Positions 47,601 to 60,700 of a DNA stretch of 64,000 nucleotides are shown in pieces (the first letter of the stretch is position 1; each line of letters begins with the position of its first letter). The DNA lies in contig JADANN010000424.1 of assembly GCA_018806985.1 (NCBI GenBank), forward strand, positions 2,285,001 to 2,349,000, written 5' to 3'. The position numbers and the translations under genes were made by a program. Source of the stretch: Angiostrongylus vasorum. Taxonomy: Eukaryota; Nematoda; Chromadorea; Rhabditida; Metastrongylidae. The notes below the pieces were generated by a model. That model made no database searches, had not been told where the DNA came from, and worked only from the letters and a program-made list of their open reading frames with translations.

Positions 47601-49169
47601 TACTGTCGGTTTATTGCTTCCCTACCGACGACGTTCACACGGAGGTCTCTTGTCAATGGCTGGAATTGAAGGCAAAAACTTTTTATTTCTAGTGTATAGC
47701 ATACGGATCGATTTTTTTCCATATTTTTTCTATCAGTTTGCTGACATTTTATGCAAAATTTTATGCCGAATATTTCCTTGCGTATAACTAAACTTGATCA
47801 GAACCTAAGGTAGTATTGACAGCGTAGTTCATTCCATTACTGCGGTCACATCACGTTCGACGAAAACTAGAATTGTTGTCTAGGAAATCGTAGTTGTCTT
47901 GCTGGTTGACACCGCTGCTGTACAACAATGTTTGCTAGTTGGCTCTAGGTTGATTCGCATGTCGTTCGCCGGCACTGCCGACATTGCAAAAAACGTTCCT
48001 GACCTTTTCCTTATTGCTGTTGTGCCGTGCTTGGATTTATAAGAGTTCGGATTACAATCACAGTTTGAACCTCGTTTCAACTACCTGAAAAAAAGCATTA
48101 AGTTGGACGTTTTCTCAACGTGATCTTTGGTTTTCGTCTACAATGTTGCCATTCGATGATCGATAGTATCACATGATTTGGAATGCAATGACGATACCGT
48201 TGGCAACTTGTTGCCGAATTCGCCTCGAAGGTAGTTGTAAAAACTCACGCTTTTTTGAACGTTTAAACTGCTAGAAGGCACTCGGGAAACGTATTGCTTA
48301 GAGATGCGAGACAATACATGCTAGTCGTTGGTTCCACCTTGTTGTAGGCTTATCAAGTTCCCTTTCCTTAAGCGATCGGCAGAATGGTGCCAGACTTGTT
48401 TGAGGAAAGTTTCATGCGAAGCACAAATCTCTATCCAATGAATGACATAGTGAGCTGCTGGAAACGTCGGGTATTTTTTGTGTTAGTGTGACGAGTGAGT
48501 GTCTCGCTTCAGCGCATGCATACTTGCTGCGACGAGATTGACTATTATTTTCGATCCGGATCACTTCATAGAAGTTTTGAAATAGACCAACAAGCGATGA
48601 ATAGACTATATCAGGAAACTTTGTTGTCTCATGGCGAAGATAGATATTCCGGACTCCTACAAAGCATCAGCTGATCTGGCGGCAGCGTAGTTGTGTAAAA
48701 AAAAGTCACTGGGTCCAAGTCCAGAAATAGTACAGTAAACTTCAAAATGCAACATTAGTATATTTGCGAAAAGTAGTTGAAGTAGGTAGAATCTGAGAGT
48801 GCGAGATGTCATTATAGCCGAATGCCATGAATTATCTCTGATATTATCATTTCTCACAAGAAAGTTCTAGACAGAGTGTACGAAGCTATTACACGCGGCC
48901 TTTGTGCAGTCGTTGTTCAGTTCTCTTCCTTCGTTTTTGCTTCGAAAGCGCCGTAAAATTGATGGAAGTTCGTCATCTTTTTCATTAAGAAAATTACTAG
49001 AGACCAGGACCGAGTCGTTTTTATCTCGTTCGTTCTACGGCGGCTGGTGAACACCTATCTCATTTCGTCCTGGGTCCAGTATAAAGAGCGTAAGTTGAAA
49101 CAGTTATACCGTAATGAAGGGCATAAAGAAAGGTGTCGAGAATACTTACTTGATACTTGACACTTGAAT
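44666..49169. other. Gene-poor stretch, 4.5 kb
   Basis: No convincing gene. 45,322-45,360 carries a further hammerhead-like motif (CTGAAGA 45327-45333, then AAAAC, GTC and AGCTT, with AAGC/GCTT flanks). About 46,555-46,640 has a worn tRNA-like head (accgcagtggttagagg). About 48,375-48,415 holds a shred of the shared SINE core (ggtgccagacttgtttg). A 130-codon frame at 46,963-47,355 lacks splice or start context. Confidence 0.4.
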
Positions 49170-49171
49170 GG

Positions 49172-49547
49172 CTTTGTCCTCACTGTTTGTGCGGTCTCCA
49201 GCATAACCTCCATTTTTCGGAGATTTGTTGGTTAAGCCATTGTGGTTCTCCGGAATCCTGAGGTCAGCTTGGCCAAAGTCTGCACCAGGTCTTCACCACC
49301 ACAGGCAGTCGCAGTCCTTGCGGATCAGAGGGAGATTTGCCACCATGCGATTAAATAAATACCAGGGACGGTGGTGGATCCTGGTATTGATTTACTCTTA
49401 GCTAGGCTTCCTGGTGGAAACGCCGGACTCCTTCTGAACTTGGGAGACCCTGCCATGGGTTGAATCCTCCCGCTGTACCTGACAGCCCGACACCCAGGAA
49501 CACCTCCCAACCAAGATGAGGCGGTAAACCGTTGGGAGGGGTGTTGA
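49172..49547 (-). repeat. R-C repeat copy, minus strand
   Basis: Plus-strand landmarks are ttgttggttaagccattgtg, accaccacaggcagtcgcag, gttgaatcctcccgctgtac and gaggcggtaaaccgttggga. Confidence 0.85.
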
Positions 49548-51569
49548 GAATAGCGTTCTGAAATTAAAGAGGAGATGAACGTGCAACAAATTCGATACTA
49601 TTGAGGACTAGTGCAGTCAGTGATGGTGTCTTGTCAACGTATTACTCTAGCAAAGCAGATTTTTCTGTCATTCTGAGTTGGATTTTACTGATTCTAGTTG
49701 TGTATTACCTGTTTACTTACTTTGATACCTAGTTGTCTCGTCCTCATTTGTCATGTGGGTATTTATATTTGTTTTGTTGTTTCTCATTTCTCAATCGTCA
49801 TTCATAGAGGTGATCGGGTTTGCGTCTGGATTGGTGCAGTTTTTGGATTTCTTGAATGATCTTCTCACTGACATTTTGAATTCTAGTCGAGCTTGACTAA
49901 ATTGTAGACATGAAATAGCCGAACTAAGGCCTTCTCAGGTCACAATCACAGGCGGTAACTAGCGACCCTTTTGAAATCACAAAAGAGTTTGTGGCTATGC
50001 AACTTCGATACTCCTAGGGTTACAGTGGCTCTTACGACGGCAGAGTACCTTGCAGTTACTCGACCAATCGCTCGAAGACCGGATGTAACAAGGCGCAACT
50101 AAATCACACATTACCCTTTAACAATGTCCGACGTGAATTGATTTCCATTCATACGTTGCGGAGATATTTGATCGCTTTCAACTTTAAGCCAACATATGCC
50201 ATATCCTAGTGGAGTCTACTAGTTGAAATAGAGACCATTGAAATCTAACAAATTTCCCCAGTAAGACGCAAACTGGGCTATTCTACCATGTTGAGATTCT
50301 GATAGGATCCAGTAATAGTTTTTTTTTCTCTCTCAAGGTAAGGCTCGTATTTCGAACACAACTGAACACTTGCCTTCGTGCAGCACAACGTTGTCGTTAC
50401 CCTGGACATGTTTTTGATGTTTGCAGCTGTTGAGTGTCTGTTAGGGATTTGGAAAATTGATATTTTGTTTACAGTTCATGGGAAATTTTCCAAACACCTT
50501 CAACAATAACAGAATTTTGTAGGAGTCCTTTTTATTTCCAAATAGATGGAGTAAGTTCCCTTCTGTAAGTCCATCAAGTTCTTTTTAGCGCTTCAAATAC
50601 TTTGGTTGTCTAAAATTTATCACCAATTGTTTGAGAACCAGTTTCGACTCCAAAATGTTAAGAATTACCGTTTCTAAGACATCGTCATTAGTTTCTTTTA
50701 CAACAGTTTTTTGCTACTAAATCTAATTGTTTTTTATTATATGTTTCTGTTGGTTCTGCCTCAGTTTGTTCTCCTTTTTTCTTCTTCTCCTTCTTACTAT
50801 TACTGCTGTCAACTGTTACCACTGATTATCTGCGTCAATTGAAAACCGTCAATCATCAACCGATTCAGTCGCGTCCGTAGAGTCCACTAGAATATCCCGT
50901 GCCACATAGCTGCTCATCAGGCTTAACCCTGGGGGAAATAAAAATGGACAAAACTATTGCCGCTGTTGGGTCTATGTTAATCAGATTTAAGTTTTGGTGT
51001 TCTACCAAAATGGCATGCCTTTTTTTTGAACCGCACAAGTTGTATTTTTTTCTTACTTTTTTTCGTTGAAGGCCGGGTTTTGAATACCGGTGCAATGGCG
51101 CGAATTCGTCCAGTAGGATACGACACTGCTCCCCAGATATATCATTAGTATTGCGTTGGAGTTAATCAATGTAAATTTCTTCTTTCCAAATTTTTTCCTT
51201 CTATCGTAATTGAATTAACTAGTACTTAAGGTAGTCCATATAAAAGGTGCTGATTGAGCAGAGTGTCATTCTGATGTCGCAGGTGATGATGAGCTGAATT
51301 TCTCACGTTGTCTTATATTGAAATGGTGTTTCGAAATTAGCCTCATGCTTGAAATTCTTAAAATCCCAAGCACGTCATCTAGGCTCCGTCTTGAGCTTGA
51401 GTTCATTGATTCTCCGTATTGATGTATTTTGTTAGAAATAAATTATGACGTAAGAATTATAGTTGAGAATAATTCCTTCATTAGTAGTGTATCTAAGAAC
51501 TTGAGTATTTCCGCATTCATGAAAGAGATCGTGATCTACATGGTGGGATTTTTAAAGTTATCACCACAA
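49548..51569. other. Gene-free stretch
   Basis: No repeat family member or supported exon. AT-rich, with scattered homopolymer runs. Confidence 0.4.
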
Positions 51570-51957
51570 GTCTTCCAACGTTTTACCGCCTCATGATGGC
51601 TGGAAGGTGTTCTTGGGTGTCGGGCTGCGATGTACAGCGAGGCATTCATCCCCCCAGCAGGGTCTTCCAGGCTGAAAAGGAGTTCGACGTTTCCATCAGG
51701 AAACCCTGCTAAGAGTAAACCAGTATCAGGATTCACCACCGTCCTGGTATCAAACGAGTCGCATAGTTGCAAATCTCCCTTCGATCCATAAGGGCGGTGA
51801 CTGCCTACGGTGGTGACGACCTGGGGCAGACTTTCACCAGGCTGACCTCGGGACTCCAGAGAACCACAATTGCTAAACTAGCAAAACTCCGAAACAATGG
51901 GAATTAAGCTGGCTTCACCACAACCATTTAAGATGGGACATCCAAGTATGCAGGTAA
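51570..51957 (+). repeat. R-C repeat copy
   Basis: Contains cttccaacgttttaccgcct, gtgtcgggctgcgatgtaca, gcagggtcttccaggctgaa and the gggacatccaagtatgcagg end. Confidence 0.85.
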
Positions 51958-53089
51958 ATAAGTGTCATCACAATTGCTAGACCTACGTAAACCAACGATG
52001 CCTTGAGAAACACGGTCACATTGTGCTGGACGATATCCCCTTGTTCATTTGCTTTCGTGTTCGAAATACGAGTCCTCAAGCGAAAAAAAAGTGAACGAAA
52101 AGGTTTTTTGGTTCCAAAAAGTCGAACTTTTACGTTAGTAAGATAGGAGAACTTGTACATTGTTTTTGGGTTTTTTTTCAAAAAGATCAATAATGAGACA
52201 CCGAAAAATAGGATATATGTTAGTTTAAATTCTAAAGACGTCATCACTTCTGCGCTAAATGATTATGAATTGTGATCAGTTCATGTCGACGGTTGCGTCT
52301 TATTGAAGCGCTGCAGATAAGTAAGAAACTTTACCATTTGTGGACTGCGTATAAAGAATTCGATAGAGTCTCGCAATTTCTTATTTAGCTCTCCCATCTG
52401 GCGATCTTGATCGTTTTCCGGAAGAGAATCATTTTTGCTTTTTTTTTCTTATTACCTTGAGGTCTATTGACTTTTTTCCCCCACTTTTTTCTTCCATTTT
52501 ATTCGGAACGAGAGGAAAGCGCCAACAAGGCTGCACATGGAAAGGCGGTTGTTGCTCGGGACGGGTAGCACAGGCACGAACGAGCGTTTTTTTGAGCGGA
52601 GAACTGGATCCGTTCGGCCAGAAGTGCGTCGTGAAAGAGAAAGCACTCGTTTTCATGCTAAACGATCTGCATTTTTCTTTTTAAACGAATTCGAATTTTT
52701 CGAACCGAATCGTCCTCAATCGTCTCTCGCAGCAAATCATCGAGCAATCTGAACTGGATTGAAGTTGGTTCAGTGAATTAGGAAAAAGATTTCAATAAAG
52801 CAAAATATTTTTGATGTATTTTTTGTATGCCAAATCCTTTGGGTTATACTTGGCCTGATTTTTTAAAATTTTTGCAAAGCCCCCGTTTTTCTAAGGCTAT
52901 GTTTTCCACACTCGTATAAGATATGAGAAAATCTTCACCATTCCGTTTAGAGTTTAACCACTTTCGTAGTTCATCTTCAAATTGTTCAAAACACCGATCG
53001 GAAAAGTGATTTATCGGTACCGCTCGGAGCCATCTATATTCCTTTAAAGCTCGTAAAAATTTCTCTAGAAAAACGCTTTAAAGGATAGG
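51958..53089. other. Gene-free stretch
   Basis: 52,457-52,752 is open in three overlapping plus-strand frames and a minus-strand frame. This suggests a stretch low in stop codons rather than a gene. No homology is recognised. Confidence 0.35.
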
Positions 53090-53352
53090 TAACACTGGTA
53101 GCGATGGCGATTATCACTAGTGCAGTGCTGGTTCGACCGATCCCCGGCTCACCTAACGAGTCATCCCGCCGATGTTGAGGAATTAATACCAGACTTGCGG
53201 GAACAATTCATTCTCTGCGTCCAAAGTAGGAACGTTTTAGTTCGACTATCTCAGGACACACGAGAAGGTTGTCTGACCACTAAGATGCAAGGATACGAAT
53301 CGAACGCAAGAAGTGCTGGGAGCCGCATAGTAGATATGAAACCTATCGTGTA
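53090..53352 (+). repeat. SINE-B copy, internally shortened
   Basis: Head gtagcgatggcgattatcac, tggttcgaccgatcccc (B-box), then ttaataccagacttgcggg and a gatacgaatcgaacgcaaga tail with gggagccgcatagtagatat. Confidence 0.75.
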
Positions 53353-53654
53353 AAAAAATTTAAGTGCTTTATTCGTTCAGATAAATTTTACAGATTTGTT
53401 CCAGTTTAAAATAACTGTTGTCTTTTTGTAATGGACATTTTGTCGATGCTGATGACTTTTAAGAGTTTTCTTTTCTCTGTTTTTAAGCTACACGTTTAAT
53501 ACTGTCTTAAGGTAGTCTATTTAGTTATGTGTTAGTTAGTTACAAGCCAGTAGTGAACAGTATGATGTTTAAGAAGCACTTGTTGTTTCGTTTCCATTTA
53601 TAAACCTGGCATCATTGTTCCCATTCGTGCATACGGTGGACATCCCTCCTTCCA

Positions 53655-53915
53655 TAGTAAGCTCTCGGCGTTGATCAATCCCCTGAAGGATGCGCCATGC
53701 ATTCGACTTCAATTGGAGGCGATTAAATGCATATCTGGCCTATACAACGACTCGCGGTAGCCTACCGATGTATCGAGCAAGTGCTGCTTTTCTCAAATCT
53801 GGACCAATTTGCCGACCCCGGAGGGATGGAAGGCTTGGTGGGTCATAGCCGCGAGGATCGACTCCACGTGTGAGTCGCAGTGGCGCATCCAACCACTGCG
53901 CCATGCATGCCCTCT
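53655..53915 (-). repeat. SINE-A copy, minus strand
   Basis: The minus strand starts agggcatgcatggcgcagtg, has ggagtcgatcctcgcgg, then ccgaccccggagg on the plus strand, and ends in the tgatcaacgccgagagc tail. Confidence 0.9.
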
Positions 53916-54115
53916 TTCCATAGTATCAACGGACAATTCTTAATCTTTTCTAGACTTTATAGAACTCATTGCTTTAGAGTACCTTTTTCTTCGTATTTGT
54001 AAAGCGGTCTTGTATTTCATTAGGTTTTTGTAGTGTAGGTTTTTTGCTTAAATATTTTAAAAACTCTCGTGCAATTTATGACATTCTCATAGTCAGATTT
54101 ATACATTTTACTTTG

Positions 54116-54490
54116 TTTTATTTTATTTAACCCTGTCTTCACATCTCTTGTGTGGATCCCAGCACTTCTCACATTCGATTCGTTTCCTCGCATCCTTTGT
54201 CCACTAAGATCGTCCAACTTTTACATGTGGCATCGGTTGCTGCTTGAGGGTTTTTATTTCATCTCGAATGTCGTAGAATGCTGGTCGAGCAGTTCTTCTT
54301 GGAGTTCTTAGATAGCCGGACTGGAGCGTGCCCAAATGGATTGCAGAGAGTGATTTTTTCACAGACAACTCCGGTACCAATTTCCCGACTCCGGAGGGAT
54401 AAGAGGCCTATTTGGTCTGGAACGGAATCGAACTAGCACCATGCTCGTGATGACGGACATCACTCCCTAATGTGCCATCTGCCCTCTCTG
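54116..54490 (-). repeat. SINE-B copy, minus strand
   Basis: Plus-strand landmarks are tcttcacatctcttgtgtgg, tgtcgtagaatgctggtcga, ccggtaccaatttcccgact and cggaatcgaactagcaccat (B-box on the minus strand). Confidence 0.85.
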
Positions 54491-54751
54491 ATTTACACAT
54501 AGACGTGGCGAGTAGTTGAAGCTGTTTAGAGGTTTGTTGTTTAAACCATGATGTGTGTTTTCGTAGTTACGGACAAAAAACACCTGAAGGACTTGTGGTT
54601 TTCAATGTTCGAAATTTTGTCCTTTTTTGTCGTTTCCGTTCTTTTTTGTTTTCGATTGCATAAGGGCAGAAATTCTGTCCCAGTTGGCTTTCTCTTTATT
54701 TTCTCTCGCAAGTTGGTGATTATAAATGGATAAGTATTCCCTGTCTTTTTT

Positions 54752-54759
54752 TCTTTTAG
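54752..54759 (+). promoter_or_regulatory. Probable spliced-leader acceptor of the acidic-protein gene
   Basis: TCTTTTAG preceded by a pyrimidine run ends two bases before ATG 54762. Confidence 0.5.
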
Positions 54760-54761
54760 AT

Positions 54762-57700
54762 ATGCGTCGTCGTCGGAGTTCCGGAGAAAGTGAAACGTCT
54801 ACGGATTCATGGTCTGTAATTCAGGTAATGTATTGTAGAAATCCATCTATTTTGATAGGTTTTGCTTCAGTTTTATTCTTTTTACCTCTCATCAGACTGT
54901 CAAGAAATTCGAATGAAGGTGAACGCCTTCTTTCCTTTTCACCAAAATATCCTTCTGAAAAGGGACTTCTTTCTGTAGTTTTTGTTTCGGCGGTGCTAGA
55001 ATTGTGTTTAACGTGCTTAAGCTTTACCGTTCTATTAGTTATTAAACTGTGTTTGTTACTATTTGTGGGGCAGAAATCTCTATGAACAGTGAAATAATTA
55101 TTCTGAGTTCGATCTTTCGGTTTATCCTTAATAGCTTTCTGTCACTTCATCATAAGAAGTCAGGAAAAAAAAGTGTAATGGGAAACGAATGAGAGGAGCA
55201 GCGTCCAGAGTAGCATAATGTACTTTTCATAGAGTTCATTTTTTTTTACATCAGGGGTTTTTCATGTCACCTCTTTAGTTAAAGCAGCTGTCTGTCCCAG
55301 GTAAGCGAGCAAAAATCTAATGGCAGACTTTTTTTTTCTTATATTTCTTTATTTCCTATAATTCATCTTGATCATTCGACCTGTTCATCCAGGGAATTTG
55401 GAATAGCAATTGTTTCCAAGGTCATCTTGATCATGTAGGAACTGTATTCATCACTATCAGTTTTTTTCTACATTTTCGGATCAGCGAGGACGCAGACCGG
55501 TAGTGGCCAGTCGCTCAAGACTATGGTGCTTTATTAGCCGGCAGTTTCTGTGATCTTCCTGATAGCATTCTTTATCATGGTTATTGTAATTGCCGATATC
55601 AGTCATTGATACAGTTTTGTAGTTGTTTGTTTCCATGCCTGTGTAGTCGGCAAGCAATGCGCCGGCGTAAACTGATGTTTGGCGTCTCACCAACGCCGCC
55701 ACCGATGGCCTACGCTGTCGTTTGCGAATTATTACGGATGAGTAGGATGGATCGTACTGAGGGCTGCAACGTTCGCTGGGACGACTTTTGTCTGGGTAAG
55801 ACAAAGGTTAATCACACACGGATCTTCACTGAGGTTATTTTCATCTGGGAATGGAGACGTCGAACAGCTGACTATTGTTCATCTCATTGGTTCCTCTACT
55901 TCGGAGCCTATGGTATGAGTAGTTATGACGGTAGTTAAGGTAAATCGCGCTAGAACCATGGCTCCTTAGTTGGATTTCATCTGGGTATGGTGACATTCAA
56001 CAGTTCCCGTGCACTGATTTCACTGACGCCTCTATTTTAGAGAATAGTTGAATCTCGCGAACCGTCACACTATGAAATCGAAATCGAATCGTCATTGGAC
56101 TCTGAACACTGGGATAGCGATAGTGGGGTAAGTGTATGAACTCAAACCGCCTTAGGAATTCCCCCTAAAACACATGAAATTCCAACAGTAGTTCATCTTT
56201 TTAGGACTTTGCCTTTGTTTTCTGAATAAAAAAAACGGAAAGTTATGAGTGGTTGAAAATTACTTGAAAATAACCCAACTGCAGTCAATTTCTATGTTTC
56301 GATGGAAAGGCGTGGAAGATTTTTGCAGCATTCAGTAGTTTTACTTGACTTGAATACTTGAATGGCGCGTCCTCACTGGTTGTGCAGGCTCAAGCACAAT
56401 CTCCATTTTTCGGAGAATTGCTGGTTAAGCCATTACGGTTCCCTGGAATCCCGAGCTCAGCCTGGCCAAGAGTCTGCCCCAGGCTGCCCCAATTCTTCAC
56501 CACCAGAGGCAGTTGCAGCCATTGTGGATCAGAGGGAGGTTTGCCACCATGCGACGTTGATACCAGGATGGTGGTGGATCCTGGTACTGGTTTACTATTA
56601 GCAGGGTTTACTTATGGAAACGCCGAGCTCCTTCTCAGCCTGGAAAACCCTGCCGTGGGAATGAATGCCGCGCTGTACATTGCAGCCCGACACCCAGGAA
56701 CACTTCACAGCCATGATGAGGCGGTAAACCGTTGGGAGGATTCAGTAGTTTTAGTTTTCTTAATTTCACTACTTCAGTATGTTCAGTGGGTGGAACACAA
56801 AACCTCCTGGATTTGTTTATTTCTTTCCAAGCTCTCACACTTGTATAAAGTAGCTTAAAATTTTGTGTTGTAAGAGAAGATTTATGTTCATCGAAAGGTT
56901 AATTTTTCGTCTGACTAAAAACAATTTTGGCTGGTCACTTTTGGTTTAAGTGATAGAAGCAAATAGTGAAACCTATAGAAACGACGATTTCGTCGCCATA
57001 ACGAAGGTTATGTGAAGAAGGGAGAAAGTAAGAAAATATTATTTCGCACAATCAGAAGAGAAGACTTGACCCATATGAGAGGTTTTTCTTAACAAAATAA
57101 CTTGCAAGAGGTGGACTATCTCTGTACAAAAGAAACGTACAAGAAGTTAGCTTGATGGATCGGGCTCCACTTTCCATGTGGCCACTTCTTACGTAAAACA
57201 TGGAAGTGAAAATCCGGAATTTCTAAGCTTTTTGCTTTGTTTTTAGGATCCTCAAGATAATGACGAGGACGGTAATGACTCCTTAGAAGAATTCGGACCA
57301 TCGCAAGAAACTGATGATAATGAGACCGGTGACTGTGAGGTGCGAAATGCTCGTGATTCCTTCGTGATTTCCACTACAACTGTCTCCTCATATTTGTAGA
57401 TTATTGTTGTACATAAAATCTACAAGGAGCATGTGTAGCCTTGTGGTTAGAATTGCCCTACAACACATATAGTCGTTGGTTCGCGTCCTGTGCGAACTAA
57501 ACCATCCACCTTACGAGGTTGCCAAGGTATAAAGTTGATATAATACATCGGTAGGCCGTGCACTGTGTGATGCAGTTATTCATTCATTGACTTCTACGAT
57601 GTTTAATGTAGTCGAATGTAAAGGTCATCGATGTTTAGTGTAGTCGGGATTTAAGGGACCTTAGGGGGATTAATCAGCGACGAAAATTTTATCTGTTATC

Positions 57701-60700
57701 ATTTAAAACCTCTCAGTGAGTATCAGTTTTTCCCTGCACGAGGAGGAAATTCTTCAGAAAGATAGCACATCTTGAAAACGAATGAAATAGAAGATTTCTA
57801 AGTGAATGTCTAACGTTGTTTTTCTACCGCATTCGAAATGCTGATGACCTTCTTTGGCAAAAAGCTTTAGCTACTAGGTTCAGCTTAGAAAGTGAGCATT
57901 TTGAAAGACTCAAGAAGACAGTATTTGTGTAAGATTATTTTTGGAGGGACGCGTGTGGCGCAGTGGTCGGAGGCGCGCTGCAAAATACTCGTGGAATCAA
58001 TCCTGGCGCCCATGGTTCACCAAGCGTTCCATCCCTCCGAGGTCGGCAAATTGATACCAGACTTGTCTGGGAGGATAGCAGCACTGGCTCGATACATCGG
58101 TAGGCCACCGCGAGTCATTGTAAAGGCTATATATGCATTCAGTCACCTCCAAACGATGCTTAATAAAGTCGAATGCATAGTGCATCCCTCAGGGATTGAT
58201 CAACGGCGAGAGCTCTATCTTTTTTTATTTTTGGAGATTTCACCATTATCTTTAATCTCTTCTAAAGTATAGTTTTCGTAGTTGTTTTATCAAAAAAAAG
58301 TTAAGAGTATGTTTTCAAACTTTCCAGCATGATTCTACATTATAGAGTTAGGTACTTGATTGAGAACATTATTCACAAATGGTTCTGACTTCGTCATTTC
58401 CTCACGTTTCAAAATTGGAGCTTTATTCCCTACCTCTGTTTTAGTGTCTTCTCTTTTAAGATCGTTGATGAGGAGGAAGCAATGCAGATGTCTTGCTCTC
58501 GATATTTCATATCCGCGGAGAAGATTAGGAAATCGCTCGATTTGCTAGGTGAGCATTTCCTGATGTCTTTTCATGTGCTAGTAGAAAAACAGTGGACTCA
58601 TGTCTTCCTGGATTATTAAGCCAATACGAGGTTGATTAAAACGTTTATTCTGCTATCGTTTTGAGGTATTCGTCTTCTTTAAAGCCAATGATCCGAGTCG
58701 ATAGTCTACTACTCAGATAAATCCGAGGAAGACGAAAACGTCGAAATGTTACCTAAATAGACCTTGTTATCAATCTCCTGTTAGCTTAATAATCCAGGAA
58801 GGCATTGACTGTTATGCCCATGTCAAATGGCGGACAGCCTGGAAAATGATGACTTTTGTCTATTTCATGCGAACATGACCGCTTCGCCGAGCGATTGAAA
58901 GAAGTCCTTATATTTACTTGTTTATTGGTTTGTTTGTTTGTCTGTCGTGCTTATATTGTAATATGGGGGCGGATAGCACAGTGGTAATGATGTCGATCAC
59001 GAGCATGGTGCTATTTCGATTCTACTCCTTGCCAACCAAACCTGTTATCTCTCCGCGGTCGGGAAATTGGTACCGGACTTGTCTGGGGGAAAATCACTCT
59101 ATCCAATCCAATTAGGAACGCTCCAGCTCGGCATTCTACTTCGGGGAGAATCGACTCAAACGACATTCAAGATGGAATGAAAATCCTCAAGCAGTAGCGG
59201 AAACCACACGTAAAAGTTGATTGAAAGATCTTCGTGGATAATGAATGAGAGGGAAACGAATAATCAAATGTGAGAAGTGCTGGGATTCGCACATTAGATG
59301 TGAGGACAGGTCATATAAAAGTAAAAATAAAAAAATTGTAGTAGGTATGCGAGAAGCACAGTGGTTGTCGTGATCTGTACGCTGTATTCCCTGCCTCAAC
59401 TTCATCCTGGCTTGATCAACCCCCTCATATCTTTGGGATCGGGAAATTGGTACCAGTCTTATCAGGGCAAAGGTTCCTCCCATCCACAAAGGCCAGCGAA
59501 TGCCTTTAGTGAAGGCCTCGGAACACTCTAGCTGACCTCTCAGGATTTTCATAGAGAGTCTACTCTACCACTATTCAACGAAATCCATGATAAGAAATCC
59601 GAAGTTGGCAACTGCACTTTTTTCGAAGTCTGGAGACCTTCGTAGATAACGGTTGTGAGGAAACGAGTTAAATGAAAGAAATGTCCACATCAGTGCATTG
59701 TCTGGTGCCGGGTCTCGTAGATAAACAATAGGTAGTAGGCTAATTCAGGGGGACAGCACAATAGTAGTGATACCGATTATCACGCGCACGATGTTAGTTC
59801 GATTCCGCTTCGGGCTCACCATCTTACCTTCGGGATCGGGAAATTGGTACTAGACTTTTCTGGGGAAAAAAATCACTCTGTGCATTCGAAGTGGGAACGC
59901 TCCAGCCCGGCTATATTAGGACTCTAGGGAGAATCGACTCGACCAGCATTCTTCGACATTCAAGATGAAATGAAAAATCCTCAAGCAGCAACCGAAGCCA
60001 CACGTAAAAACCTGGAAGACCTTTGTGGATCATGCATGTCAGGCGAATCGAATGTGAGAACTGTTGGGATCCGCACAGTAGATGTGAAAGGTAGGTCATA
60101 TAAAAAAAAGTCAATTCAATTAAAATTCTTTCCTCATTTCGAAAAACATGCTATTATGGAAAACTCTAGTAAAAATAACCAAACAATAAAGTTCTGCAGT
60201 ATATGATGCGCAAATATTATGGAGTGGATTTTTGCTCTGTTGAAGGACACAGATCATCATGCCTGCCCTTCGTAAGAGGCCTATTACCTTCATTGCTTCT
60301 AACGAGAATGCATTAAGCACTAGCTCTATATAGGTTGTACCGTGCCTTAAATTCACTCATAACTGAAGTACCGGATGGGATTTTAAATTCTTTTCTTGGC
60401 TAAAGTGAGCCCTGTGCTGAATATAGCAGATCGAAATTGGTCACACATCAGCTAAAATGTAAGGGTAGCTCTGAAACCATCCGCTGGAAACGGTGTTTTT
60501 TTGCATTTTTGTGGTGCAAGAGGGTTTTTCAGCTTGTTTTTATAAATTACTCCCCTAGCTGAATGTCATTGTTTGCTGAAGAAAGAGTCGAGTGATCGGA
60601 TCACTCACTCATTCGCAATGTGATAAATAGCAAGTGACAATTTGATGACTCATCCATTGAGTTGGGAATAAATGAAACGGATGAAAACAACTGAAACGTC

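Noticed and set aside
48657..48857. Possible mariner transposase C-terminus on the minus strand (GLGPSDFFL)
   Set aside because: Resembles the SPDLAPSD-type block, but it is too short and nothing upstream matches the rest of a mariner transposase.
56358..56858. 166-codon open frame
   Set aside because: It lies over an R-C repeat; other copies of the same repeat have stops in this frame.
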